Source: Scandinavium manionii
Lineage (GTDB): Bacteria > Pseudomonadota > Gammaproteobacteria > Enterobacterales > Enterobacteriaceae
Length of the DNA stretch: 64,000 nucleotides
Direction: 5' to 3'
Assembly: GCF_024764775.1 (NCBI RefSeq)
Contig: NZ_JALIGC010000040.1
Span: forward strand, 124,001 to 188,000
The notes beneath the pieces were generated by a model, which saw only the letters and a list, made by a program, of their open reading frames with translations, made no database searches and was not told where the DNA came from. Numbering within the stretch: position 1 is the first letter of the stretch; every line of letters begins with the position of its first letter. Below are positions 43,386 through 51,650 of the stretch, piece by piece. The translations under genes were made by a program, and so were the position numbers.

Positions 43386-44231
43386 TCAGCCGCGTCTTGC
43401 ACGCTGGATATCGCGTACACGCTGCTTTTCAGACCTTGCCATGATGAACCAGGCGATTAAACCAACAATCCCGACCACGCCAAGGATAAGCGTCGCCAGG
43501 GCATTGATTTCTGGGTTAACCCCCATACGCACGTTGGAGAACACCAGCATCGGCAAGGTGGTTGCGCCCGGCCCGGAAACAAAGCTGGCGATAACCAGGT
43601 CGTCCAGCGACAGCGTAAACGCCAGCAGCCAGCCGGAAACCACCGCAGGCATAATCATCGGCAGCGTGATCACGAAAAAGACCTTCTGCGGCGTCGCGCC
43701 AAGATCCATCGCCGCCTCTTCAATTGAGCGGTCAAGCTCACGCAGTCGCGACGAAATCACCACCGCCACGTACGCGGTACAGAAGGTGACGTGCGCCAGC
43801 CAGATGGTGAACATCCCACGATCGGACGGCCAACCGGTGGCGTGCCCGAGTGCCACGAACAGCAACAGCAGCGACAAGCCGGTGATCACATCCGGCATAA
43901 CCAGCGGCGCGGTTATCATAAACGCAAAGCCGTTTGAACCGCGGAAGCGCCCGAAACGCACCATCACCACCGCGGCGATAGTGCCGAGAATGGCCGCCAT
44001 CGTCGCCGCACAGGCGGCAATGGTCAGGCTCAGGCCCACGGCGCTCATCATCGCATCGTCACGGAACAGTTCGCCGTACCAGCGCGTTGACCAGCCCGCC
44101 CACACCGTCACCAGCCGGGAACTGTTGAAGGAATAGATAACCAGCATCAGCATTGGCGCGTAAAGGAACGAGAACCCGAGGATCAGAATCAAAATACGCC
44201 ACGGCGAGCGAACGACCGGTAAGTTGTTCAT
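43386..44231 (-). CDS. potI: Putrescine ABC transporter permease PotI
   Basis: A 281-residue inner-membrane permease with six spans. The EAA loop AAMDLGATPQKVFFVITLP contacts the ATPase PotG. The start MNNLPVVRSPWR at 44231 overlaps potH by 4 bp and gives the E. coli length; the open frame runs 34 codons further without homology. Last gene of potFGHI. Confidence 0.97.
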   Translation of the reverse strand: MNNLPVVRSPWRILILILGFSFLYAPMLMLVIYSFNSSRLVTVWAGWSTRWYGELFRDDAMMSAVGLSLTIAACAATMAAILGTIAAVVMVRFGRFRGSNGFAFMITAPLVMPDVITGLSLLLLFVALGHATGWPSDRGMFTIWLAHVTFCTAYVAVVISSRLRELDRSIEEAAMDLGATPQKVFFVITLPMIMPAVVSGWLLAFTLSLDDLVIASFVSGPGATTLPMLVFSNVRMGVNPEINALATLILGVVGIVGLIAWFIMARSEKQRVRDIQRARRG

Positions 44232-45181
44232 CCGTGTTCCCCCATCTGTTTTTGCTGATGTTTGTGGAACCACATAATCGGCACAATCAGCAGCAGCAAC
44301 ATCACCACCGCCACTGCCGAGGCAACCGGCCAATCGCGGTTATTAAAGAACTCCTGCCACAGCACGCGGCCAATCATGATGGTGTCCGGGCCACCGAGCA
44401 GTTCCGGGATAACAAACTCCCCTACTGCCGGAATAAAGACCAGCATCGACCCGGCGATAATCCCGCCTTTGGTCAACGGCACGATCACGCTGAAGAAGGT
44501 TTTCAGCGGCTTCGCGCCCAGGTCCAGTGAGGCTTCCACCAGCGAGTAATCAATGCGGGTCAGTGCGGTGTAAATCGGCAGCACCATAAACGGCAGATAG
44601 GCATACACAATCCCGATGTATACCGCCAGATTGGTGTGCAGAATTTCCAGCGGCTGATGGATAATCCCAGTCCACATCAGGAAGTTATTCAGCACGCCAT
44701 TACTTTTCAGGATCCCCATCCATGCATACACGCGAATAAGGAACGAGGTCCACGACGGCAGAATCACCAACAGCAGCAGGATGTTCCGCGTTGACGTCTT
44801 ACTGTGCGCCACCGCCCACGCCAGCGGGTAGCCGAGCAGCAGGCAGAAAACGGTCGAAATCGCCGCCACCTGCAACGACTGCAAATATGCCTCGATGTAC
44901 AGCGGATCGTCCGTCAGTTGCAGGAAGTTGCCGATATTAAGCGTCAGGGTTATCTGGTCATCGGCCCATTCCCACAGGTCGGTATACGGGGGAATAGCAC
45001 GCGCCATTTCCGCCAGACTGATTTTAAAGACAATCAGAAACGGCAGTAAAAACAGCAGGAACAGCCACAGATACGGCAGCGCGATCACCAGTTTTCGCCC
45101 GTGCTTCATCTGCATTTTCGACATATACGCGGCAAAGCCGCCAGGCTGTTTTGCACGAACCGGAGGTTCTAATGTACTCAT
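44228..45181 (-). CDS. potH: Putrescine ABC transporter permease PotH
   Basis: A 317-residue inner-membrane permease paired with PotI. The EAA loop is ASLDLGAKPLKTFFSVIVP. The start MSTLEPPVRAKQ at 45181 lies 11 bp after potG, with GAGGGCG upstream, and matches the E. coli length. Confidence 0.97.
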   Translation of the reverse strand: MSTLEPPVRAKQPGGFAAYMSKMQMKHGRKLVIALPYLWLFLLFLLPFLIVFKISLAEMARAIPPYTDLWEWADDQITLTLNIGNFLQLTDDPLYIEAYLQSLQVAAISTVFCLLLGYPLAWAVAHSKTSTRNILLLLVILPSWTSFLIRVYAWMGILKSNGVLNNFLMWTGIIHQPLEILHTNLAVYIGIVYAYLPFMVLPIYTALTRIDYSLVEASLDLGAKPLKTFFSVIVPLTKGGIIAGSMLVFIPAVGEFVIPELLGGPDTIMIGRVLWQEFFNNRDWPVASAVAVVMLLLLIVPIMWFHKHQQKQMGEHG

Positions 45182-45192
45182 TGCGCCCTCCT

Positions 45193-46326
45193 CTATACCG
45201 TCAGGACCACACAGCTGTCCGCATCCCAGCACAGACGCACTTCATCGCCCCAGGTCGGCAGACCTTTACGATAGCGATGCTCGTTCTGTAACTGGGCGCT
45301 GATCATCTGGCCGCTTTTCAGGCGCACGTGATAAATCGACAGATCGCCGAGATAGGCGATGTGCACCACTTCGCCGACCGCAAAGTTGTAGCCGTCGGCC
45401 GGGGGCTCCTCGCAGAGCATGATTTTTTCCGGACGTAGCGCCACGTACACCGGCACGTTATCCAGCACCGATGCGTCGACATCCACCTTCAGCGGATGCA
45501 TCAGCCCCGGCGAGTCAATCACCAGCCCTTGTTCCTGGCGCTCTTTCAAAAGCCCTTCGAACACATTCACCGAGCCGATAAACTCGGCGCTAAAACGGGT
45601 GGTCGGATGCTCGTAAATCTCTTCCGGTTCGCCGGTCTGCACGAACTTACCGCGGTTCATGATTGCGATGCGCCCGGCCATGGTCATCGCCTCTTCCTGG
45701 TCATGCGTCACCATCACGCAGGTCACGCCGACGCGTTCAAGAATATCCACCACTTCGAGCTGCATCCGGTCGCGCAGTTTTTTATCCAGCGCGCCCATCG
45801 GTTCGTCGAGAAGTAATAATTTTGGCCGTTTGGCGAGGCTGCGGGCCAGCGCCACCCGCTGACGCTGACCGCCTGAAAGCTGGTGCGGCTTGCGTTTGGC
45901 AAACTCCTGCATGTGGACGAGGCTGAGCATTTCCTGCACCCGGGCAGTAATTTCCGCTTTCGGCAGCTTGTCCTGCTTCAGCCCAAAGGCGATGTTCTGC
46001 TCCACCGTCATGTGCGGAAACAGCGCGTAGGACTGGAACATCATATTGATTGGGCGCTGATACGGCGGCACCTGCGACATATCGACGCCATCCAACACAA
46101 TCTGCCCGGCGGTAAGGGTTTCAAAACCTGCCAGCATACGCAGCAGCGTCGATTTTCCGCAGCCTGATGGGCCGAGCAGAGCAAAAATTTCGCCTTTATA
46201 AATGGTAAGGCTCACGTCATCGACGGCGTGCTGCCCGTCAAAGGATTTGGTCAGATTGCGGATTTCCAGCAGCGGGGTCAGCGCTTTAGGTGTTTTCGCA
46301 TGTGGGCGTGGGATTGCGTCAGTCAC
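45193..46326 (-). CDS. potG: Putrescine ABC transporter ATP-binding protein PotG
   Basis: ATPase of the PotFGHI putrescine importer. The 377 residues carry Walker A GPSGCGKST, Q-loop FQSYALFPH, signature LSGGQRQR, Walker B LLLDEPMGALD and switch His in VTHDQ, with a C-terminal TOBE domain. The start is GTG at 46326 (VTDAIPRPHAKT) with GGAG upstream, giving exactly the E. coli length; an upstream ATG in frame would add 25 unrelated residues. A REP-like palindrome separates it from potF. Confidence 0.95.
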   Translation of the reverse strand: MTDAIPRPHAKTPKALTPLLEIRNLTKSFDGQHAVDDVSLTIYKGEIFALLGPSGCGKSTLLRMLAGFETLTAGQIVLDGVDMSQVPPYQRPINMMFQSYALFPHMTVEQNIAFGLKQDKLPKAEITARVQEMLSLVHMQEFAKRKPHQLSGGQRQRVALARSLAKRPKLLLLDEPMGALDKKLRDRMQLEVVDILERVGVTCVMVTHDQEEAMTMAGRIAIMNRGKFVQTGEPEEIYEHPTTRFSAEFIGSVNVFEGLLKERQEQGLVIDSPGLMHPLKVDVDASVLDNVPVYVALRPEKIMLCEEPPADGYNFAVGEVVHIAYLGDLSIYHVRLKSGQMISAQLQNEHRYRKGLPTWGDEVRLCWDADSCVVLTV

Positions 46327-46421
46327 GATGTTGCTCTCCGGCAAAAAACAAACATTTGCATGGTCCGGTGCCATACAAAGAACATCACAGTGCAGCTGCA
46401 CTGACCTGGTGCGTTTTATTC

Positions 46422-46451
46422 TTGCCCGGTGGCATGGAGCTCACCGGGCAA
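46422..46451. repeat. REP-like palindrome between potF and potG
   Basis: The 10-bp arms TTGCCCGGTG and CACCGGGCAA are the same type as the copy at 25696–25723. No T-run follows on the minus strand. Such elements often protect the upstream mRNA and would favour a higher level of the binding protein PotF than of the membrane parts. Confidence 0.65.
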
Positions 46452-46458
46452 AGCGGGT

Positions 46459-47571
46459 TTACTTCCCGGTTTTTACTTTGGTCCAGGAACGGGTGACCAC
46501 GCGGTCAATTTTCGGTGACAGCACGCTCTGGGTGAACAATTTCGCCCGCACGTCCGCTGGCGGATAAATACCCGGGTTATCACGCACTTCAGCACTCAGT
46601 AACGGCGTGGCGGCTTTGTTGGCGTTAGCGTAATAAACGTGATTACTGATATTCGCCACCACGTCCGGACGCAGCAGGTAATTCAGGAACTGATACGCTT
46701 CATCGGTATTTTTTGCATCTTTAGGAATGGCGAACATATCGAAGTACACCATCGCCCCTTCCTTCGGAATGGTGTAGGCAATGTTCACGCCGTTTTTGGC
46801 TTCTTTCGCGCGGTTTGCTGCTTGCAGAATATCGCCTGACCAGCCAATCGAGACGCAAATATCGCCATTCGCCAGGTCGTTAATGTACTGAGAAGAATGG
46901 AAATAACGGATAGACGGACGCAGCTTCAACAGCAGATCGTTCGCCGCGCCGGTGTAATCTTTCGGATCTGAACTGTTCGGGTCTTTGCCGAGATAATGCA
47001 GCACTGCAGCATAGATTTCGCTTGGTGCATCAAGGAATGAAACGCCACAGCTTTTCAGTTTTTCGAGGTTCTCAGGCTTGAGGATAAGGTCCCAGCTGTT
47101 CACCGGCGCATCTTTGCCAAGTGCCGCTTTCACTTTATCGACGTTGTAGCCAATGCCGGTGGTGACCATCATGTACGGAATACCGTATTTATTATCGTGG
47201 TCGTTTTGCGCCACCAGCTTGAGCATTTCTGGATCGAGATTTTTGTAATTCGGCAGTTTGCTCTTATCAATCGGCTGGAAAATGCCCGCCTGCGACTGAC
47301 GCTCAAGGAACTGTGACGATGGCACCACGAGGTCATAACCGGTGCTGCCCGCCATTAATTTACCTTCCAACACTTCGTTGGAGTCAAATACGTCGTAAAC
47401 CACTTTAATGCCGGTTTCTTTGGTGAAGTTCGCCAGCGTGTCCGGCGCGATATAATCAGACCAGTTATAAATATGCAGCGTTTTTTGTTCAGCGGCGAGC
47501 GTGCTTGCAGAGACAGCCATCAGCGCACCTGTAATCAGACCCGTTAACCATTTCTTACTTAAGGCGGTCAT
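46459..47571 (-). CDS. potF: Putrescine-binding periplasmic protein PotF
   Basis: A 370-residue periplasmic receptor for putrescine. The signal peptide ends at about residue 26 (STLAAEQK). YNWSDYIAP, GWSGD and the Glu of DAPSE, which contact ligand in E. coli, are kept. Two positions in or near the pocket appear to differ from E. coli: SSQF where I recall SASF, and VYFD where I recall AFFD. The start MTALSKKWLTG at 47571 is chosen by homology over an in-frame start 21 codons earlier. Confidence 0.96.
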   Translation of the reverse strand: MTALSKKWLTGLITGALMAVSASTLAAEQKTLHIYNWSDYIAPDTLANFTKETGIKVVYDVFDSNEVLEGKLMAGSTGYDLVVPSSQFLERQSQAGIFQPIDKSKLPNYKNLDPEMLKLVAQNDHDNKYGIPYMMVTTGIGYNVDKVKAALGKDAPVNSWDLILKPENLEKLKSCGVSFLDAPSEIYAAVLHYLGKDPNSSDPKDYTGAANDLLLKLRPSIRYFHSSQYINDLANGDICVSIGWSGDILQAANRAKEAKNGVNIAYTIPKEGAMVYFDMFAIPKDAKNTDEAYQFLNYLLRPDVVANISNHVYYANANKAATPLLSAEVRDNPGIYPPADVRAKLFTQSVLSPKIDRVVTRSWTKVKTGK

Positions 47572-47974
47572 ATCTCTTTTCCTTATCAACGTCCGGTAAC
47601 ATGGACTAAAATATACGCACAGCGGTGCATGCAAAAATCATGCATATTTTGTCAGTCTGCAAAGAAAAGGAGAGAGCTTCTCTCCCGGCCGGCATTGCTC
47701 GTGATTGCCTCAGGATATTACGCGCCGCATCACCGTAAACGCAGTGTTTCACGCGCCCTGTTAAGGCTTCGCAAGAATAACTTTAGCCAGGGTTCGAGGC
47801 TATAGCTCGGGTTAAAAAACGCCTTTTATCAATTTTTTATGCAAGATCACTTTATGCCGTAAGCCAACAGGGGCAATAGAGTGGTGAATAATTCTTTAAG
47901 AAGTGGTTAACAGCAGAATATTGGCGGGTTTTACGCAGTCGCGCTGGTGGCGACTGCGTTGATAACGAGGGACT
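47572..47974. other. ybjN–potF intergenic region with a minus-strand terminator
   Basis: No gene seen in about 400 bp. A minus-strand intrinsic terminator lies at 47660–47685. A 10-bp palindrome (ACGCAGTCGC / GCGACTGCGT, 47933–47959) sits just after ybjN without a T-run; its loop contains a Chi octamer. The remaining part should hold the potF promoter. Confidence 0.5.
47660..47685 (-). terminator. Probable terminator between ybjN and potF
   Basis: On the minus strand GGAGAGA / TCTCTCC forms a 7-bp stem with a 3-base loop, followed by TTTTCTTT. It could end ybjN read-through or attenuate the potF leader. Confidence 0.55.
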
Positions 47975-48457
47975 TTAGTGAAGAAAATGGAATTGTGACT
48001 CTTCCATCTGTTGCTCTTCTTCTTCGTCCCCTTTAAACAGCAGCTGGTGCGATGCGGCCTCGAGGATAACCATCGATACCTGCTCTTCGCTCTGGCGGAA
48101 GAACCATTCGAACTGTTCGCGCGTGACGCCCACGTTGACCGACAGCGTCTGGCAAACCACCAGCTTTGGCAGGTTATCATCCTGAATGTCGAGGAACGCT
48201 TTCACCGTCAGCGAACTGGCGTTGATAGAGGAGAGATCGGAGGCCAGCGGCAACAGTGCTGAAGGCTTCACTTCCGCCAGCGCCGAGAACAGCACGACGT
48301 TGTCGAGCAGATCGAGCTTAGCATCGAAAATGCCCTCAAAATTCTGCATGTGCGGCAAGTGCAGCGCCTGACAGGTATCGCACTCATAGAAGCTGATGCC
48401 CATTTCGTCGAGCCATTGACGTAGCGTATCCAGACCCGGAACGACGAGTGAATCCAT
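47975..48457 (-). CDS. ybjN: Sensory-transduction-like regulator YbjN
   Basis: A 160-residue cytosolic protein of the YbjN family (type III secretion chaperone-like fold), which in E. coli affects motility, biofilm and stress genes when over-expressed. LVVPGLDTLRQWLDEMG and SSLTVKAFLDIQDDNLPKLVV are conserved. The C-terminus is acidic (DEEEEQQMEE). The mechanism is unknown. Confidence 0.92.
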   Translation of the reverse strand: MDSLVVPGLDTLRQWLDEMGISFYECDTCQALHLPHMQNFEGIFDAKLDLLDNVVLFSALAEVKPSALLPLASDLSSINASSLTVKAFLDIQDDNLPKLVVCQTLSVNVGVTREQFEWFFRQSEEQVSMVILEAASHQLLFKGDEEEEQQMEESQFHFLH

Positions 48458-48563
48458 AAACCCTGAAACCTCTTGCTGTGAAATGAAAGCGTAATCCGAA
48501 TGAAACGCGTATTAGGGTACGCAAAAATGCATCCAGAAGCTACGACACCGACGAAATCCTGCG

Positions 48564-49466
48564 CTATCCGCCCGTTTTAAGACAAAAGCCTGGCTGGGCG
48601 TAGCGCTCGATCCACTGGATCATTTTACCCGCGATATCGACCCCAGTGGCTTTTTCGATCCCTTCCAGCCCCGGTGACGCATTAACTTCCATCACCAGCG
48701 GCCCGCGATTGGCGCGTAAAATATCGACCCCGGCCACGTCCAGCCCCAGCGTTTGCGCCGACTTAATGGCAATTTCGCGCTCCAGCGGCGTAATCTCAGC
48801 CACGGTGGCCACGCCGCCGCGATGCAGGTTCGAGCGGAAATCGCCCGGTTTGGCGCAACGTTCAATGGCCGCCACCACTTCATCACCCACCACGAAGCAG
48901 CGAATGTCGCAGCCTCTGGCCTCCTGAATGTATTCCTGCACCAGTATGTGCGCGTTCAGGCCACGAAAGGCATCAATCACGCTTTCCGCCGCCTGCCGCG
49001 TTTCGGCCAGCACCACGCCAATGCCCTGCGTGCCTTCCACCAGTTTCACTACCAGCGGCGCACCACCGACCATATCGATCATATCGCTGGTGTCATCCGG
49101 CGAGTGAGCAATGCCGGTAATCGGTAAGTCGATTCCCTGGCGCGCCAGCAGTTGCAGCGAGCGCAGCTTGTCGCGAGCGCGAGTAATCGCGACCGATTCA
49201 TTCAGTGGATAACTGCCCAGAATTTCAAACTGACGCAGCGCGGCGGTGCCATAAAAGGTGATTGCCGAGCCAATGCGGGGGATCACCGCATCGAAATATG
49301 GAAGCTGGCGGCCCTTATAGTGAATGGAGGAAGCCGCCGGACTGATGTTCATATAGCAGGAAAGCGGGTCGAGGATTTCGACCTGATGGCCGCGCTTTGA
49401 CGCGGCCTCGCGCAGACGTTTACAGGACCAGAGCGTTCCGTCCCGGGACAAAATGGCTATTTTCAC
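48564..49466 (-). CDS. rimK: Ribosomal protein S6 glutamate ligase RimK
   Basis: ATP-grasp ligase that adds glutamates to the C-terminus of ribosomal protein S6 and makes poly-alpha-glutamate. The 300 residues show the ATP-grasp segments VVKLVEGTQGIGVVLAE and LVMEVNASPGLEGIE. The start is GTG at 49466 (VKIAILSRDG) with GAGG 6 bp upstream, as in E. coli. It is downstream of ybjC-nfsA in the same direction, 53 bp after nfsA. Confidence 0.96.
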   Translation of the reverse strand: MKIAILSRDGTLWSCKRLREAASKRGHQVEILDPLSCYMNISPAASSIHYKGRQLPYFDAVIPRIGSAITFYGTAALRQFEILGSYPLNESVAITRARDKLRSLQLLARQGIDLPITGIAHSPDDTSDMIDMVGGAPLVVKLVEGTQGIGVVLAETRQAAESVIDAFRGLNAHILVQEYIQEARGCDIRCFVVGDEVVAAIERCAKPGDFRSNLHRGGVATVAEITPLEREIAIKSAQTLGLDVAGVDILRANRGPLVMEVNASPGLEGIEKATGVDIAGKMIQWIERYAQPGFCLKTGG

Positions 49467-49519
49467 CCTGCACCTCACTGTGATGGCCTGAAAAGGCCCG
49501 GCACATAATACCGCCGATG

Positions 49520-50242
49520 TTAGCGGATAGCCCAGCCCTGCTTGTGAAGATAGTCGAGAATAAACGGACGGGTTTCTTTCACGATAGTGCGACGAATGTG
49601 GTCACTCCAGGTATCGGCCCGGGTATTACTGTCGCGTGACAGATAGTAATTCGCCACTTCTTCGTCGTAACGCGCCAGCTCGGCGGCATCGACTGGCTGG
49701 TAGTGGTTTTCGTGCACCACGATACTGGCTGGCAAACGTGGTTTAGTACCCGGTTCGTCCGCAGGCCAGCCGAGGCACATGCCAAACAGTGGCAGCATGT
49801 GCTGCGGCAGCTTCAGCAGTTCAGTCACCGATTCGATGCTGTTACGAATACCGCCAATATACACCCCGCCCAGTCCCAGCGATTCCGCAGCGACCATAGC
49901 GTTTTGCCCCATCAGCGCGGTATCCACCGTACCGAGCAGCAGCTGTTCCGCGCGGCCTAAATGGGCATCGGGGCAAATTTGCAGATGGCGGTTAAAGTCG
50001 GCGCAGAAAATCCAGAACTCCGCGGCTTTCGCCACATGCTGTTGTCCGCCGGTCAGCGTCACCAGCTGCTCGCGCATCTGTGGGTCAGTCACGCGCACAA
50101 TGGAACTGCATTGCAAAAAGCTTGAGCTGGCCGCCGCCTGCGCACTGGCAATAATGGCTTCACGTTGCGCCTGGGTAATTGGCTCGTCGGTAAAATGGCG
50201 AATGGAACGGTGGCTTAAGAGCAAATCAATGGTCGGCGTCAT
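49520..50242 (-). CDS. nfsA: Oxygen-insensitive NADPH nitroreductase NfsA
   Basis: FMN flavoenzyme that reduces nitroaromatics, quinones and nitrofurans with NADPH. The 240 residues start MTPTIDLLLSHRSIRHFTDEP and include SSSFLQCSS and GLGGVYIGGIRN. The gene begins 17 bp inside the end of ybjC, an overlap also found in E. coli. SoxRS/MarA control is expected but no box was resolved. Confidence 0.97.
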   Translation of the reverse strand: MTPTIDLLLSHRSIRHFTDEPITQAQREAIIASAQAAASSSFLQCSSIVRVTDPQMREQLVTLTGGQQHVAKAAEFWIFCADFNRHLQICPDAHLGRAEQLLLGTVDTALMGQNAMVAAESLGLGGVYIGGIRNSIESVTELLKLPQHMLPLFGMCLGWPADEPGTKPRLPASIVVHENHYQPVDAAELARYDEEVANYYLSRDSNTRADTWSDHIRRTIVKETRPFILDYLHKQGWAIR

Positions 50243-50513
50243 TACGTTTTTCCTGGTCAGGCGAAGTCGGTTTATCGTTACGTTGCATGAGCTGTGGAGC
50301 AATGGTCTGCGCCATACCGCGAAACAGTGCAACCGCGGCAGGGAGCATCAACAGTATGCCCACAAATATCATGATTAGCCCCGCCATTGGGCTGGAGAAC
50401 GGTGCGGGCAAGGCGACATAGTCTTTAAGAGAAAGCCAGGCCAGTACCAACATCACCATGCCAATGGCTTCGAGGATAAGCACGCTTTTTGGGAGAGCGC
50501 CAAGTGAGCGCAT
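50226..50513 (-). CDS. ybjC: Small inner-membrane protein YbjC (DUF1418)
   Basis: A 95-residue protein with two hydrophobic helices (ILEAIGMVMLVLAWLSL and GLIMIFVGILLMLPAAV) and a polar tail. The function is unknown. The start MRSLGALPKSV at 50513 gives the E. coli length; the frame is open 62 codons upstream, across an ERIC remnant, without homology. It leads the ybjC-nfsA-rimK transcript and is divergent from grxA. Confidence 0.92.
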   Translation of the reverse strand: MRSLGALPKSVLILEAIGMVMLVLAWLSLKDYVALPAPFSSPMAGLIMIFVGILLMLPAAVALFRGMAQTIAPQLMQRNDKPTSPDQEKRNDADH

Positions 50514-50586
50514 AGTCAGTCTCCGGTCATCGAGTATAACGGGGAGGATAGCAACTGTGTTTGGCGAAACAAGCCCTCTGCACAGG

Positions 50587-50628
50587 CCTAAATAATTCGC
50601 GTGCAGCAACCTGCAGTATGACAAATAT
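50587..50628. repeat. Short ERIC remnant between ybjC and grxA
   Basis: CTAAATAATTCGCGTGCAG followed almost at once by CAACCTGCAGTATGAC matches the two termini of the full ERIC at 61527–61655 with the whole interior lost (about 42 bp). Confidence 0.55.
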
Positions 50629-50733
50629 CGGGTTAAGCCATCGGAACAAAAGGTAGAACCTTCTTTCAACGAGACGCCAGGACGGGCATGATACCGCAAT
50701 TCGCCGAAAGGCTCAGTTTCAGGAGAGAAAACG

Positions 50734-50997
50734 ATGTTTACCGTTATTTTTGGTCGCCCGGGTTGCCCTTACTGTGTTCGCGCTAAAGAACTGGCAGAAA
50801 AACTGACCGCCGAGCGTGATGATTTTAACTTCCGTTATATCGACATTCATGCAGAAGGGATCAGCAAAGCCGATCTCGAGCAAACCGTCGGCAAACCGGT
50901 AGAAACCGTACCGCAGATTTTCGTTGATCAGACTCACATCGGTGGTTTTACCGAATTTGAAGCCTGGGCTAAAGAAAACCTGGGTCTCTACGCATAA
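50734..50997 (+). CDS. grxA: Glutaredoxin 1
   Basis: An 87-residue thiol-disulfide oxidoreductase that reduces ribonucleotide reductase and protein disulfides with glutathione. The active site is CPYC at residues 11–14 (GRPGCPYCVRAKEL); the cis-Pro segment is VETVPQIFVDQ. AGGAGAG precedes the ATG. It is induced by OxyR in E. coli; no clear OxyR site was found. A GTGGGCG/CGCCCAC hairpin at 51006–51026 lies just after the stop and overlaps the ybjM end. Confidence 0.96.
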   Translation: MFTVIFGRPGCPYCVRAKELAEKLTAERDDFNFRYIDIHAEGISKADLEQTVGKPVETVPQIFVDQTHIGGFTEFEAWAKENLGLYA

Positions 50998-51012
50998 GTG
51001 TCAATGTGGGCG

Positions 51013-51387
51013 TCACTGGCGCCCACGTCTTGCCTTTATCATCCCGCTGACAAACAAGAAACACAGCGCCCCCAGCGCACACCAAAACACCGCACTGAAA
51101 ATCCACGCCAGTTCCTGCCAGAAAGACCTGTCCGCAAATACCCAATAACGCATCAGCACCAGACACACCGGCGTCGCCAGTATCGCTCCGACTAACGGTA
51201 CCAATACCCGCTGCTTTGATGACAGAAAACTCGCCACCGCACCGGGAATAATAAAGAACAGCAGGCCCAGCTCAGCATGACCAGACGCCCGAACGGCACC
51301 TTTTACATGCAGTAACAGAAAAAGACACACCACAATAAAGAGGACAAAACAACAGATAACGCCCGCCCAACCTCGCTCAGATCTCAA
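51013..51387 (-). CDS. ybjM: Inner-membrane protein YbjM
   Basis: A 124-residue membrane protein with four hydrophobic segments. RGWAGVICCFVLFIVVCLFL and SFWQELAWIFSAVFWCALGA match E. coli YbjM. The function is unknown. I place the start at TTG 51387, because AGGAGG lies 4 bp upstream and the length then fits E. coli. The frame can be opened at another TTG (51414), which has no ribosome site. Confidence 0.85.
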   Translation of the reverse strand: MRSERGWAGVICCFVLFIVVCLFLLLHVKGAVRASGHAELGLLFFIIPGAVASFLSSKQRVLVPLVGAILATPVCLVLMRYWVFADRSFWQELAWIFSAVFWCALGALCFLFVSGMIKARRGRQ

Positions 51388-51650
51388 AATTCCTCCTGAC
51401 TTTGTCTCTATCAAACTTCAACTACCTCCAGTTGGATAAAGTTTCCGGCAATCCCTGCCGTGAAGCACCTACTTAAGGACAAACGATTGTTACTAGCCGC
51501 GGCAATCAGGAACGATTAAACTAGCGGCCTTAATTTGATGGTGAAAAACAGGCCGCCACATATTAGATTTTTCCTGGCTACCCGGGAAAAACCTTAGCCC
51601 AAATAGCCATTCCTTTCAACAACTTACTCGTAAACAAGAAGTTAGCTTCC

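Noticed and set aside
47943..47950. Chi octamer GCTGGTGG in the ybjN palindrome loop
   Set aside because: Chi sites are frequent in enteric chromosomes, so a single copy carries no special information.
51388..51414. Start of ybjM at TTG 51414
   Set aside because: No ribosome site precedes it, whereas AGGAGG precedes TTG 51387 and gives the family length.
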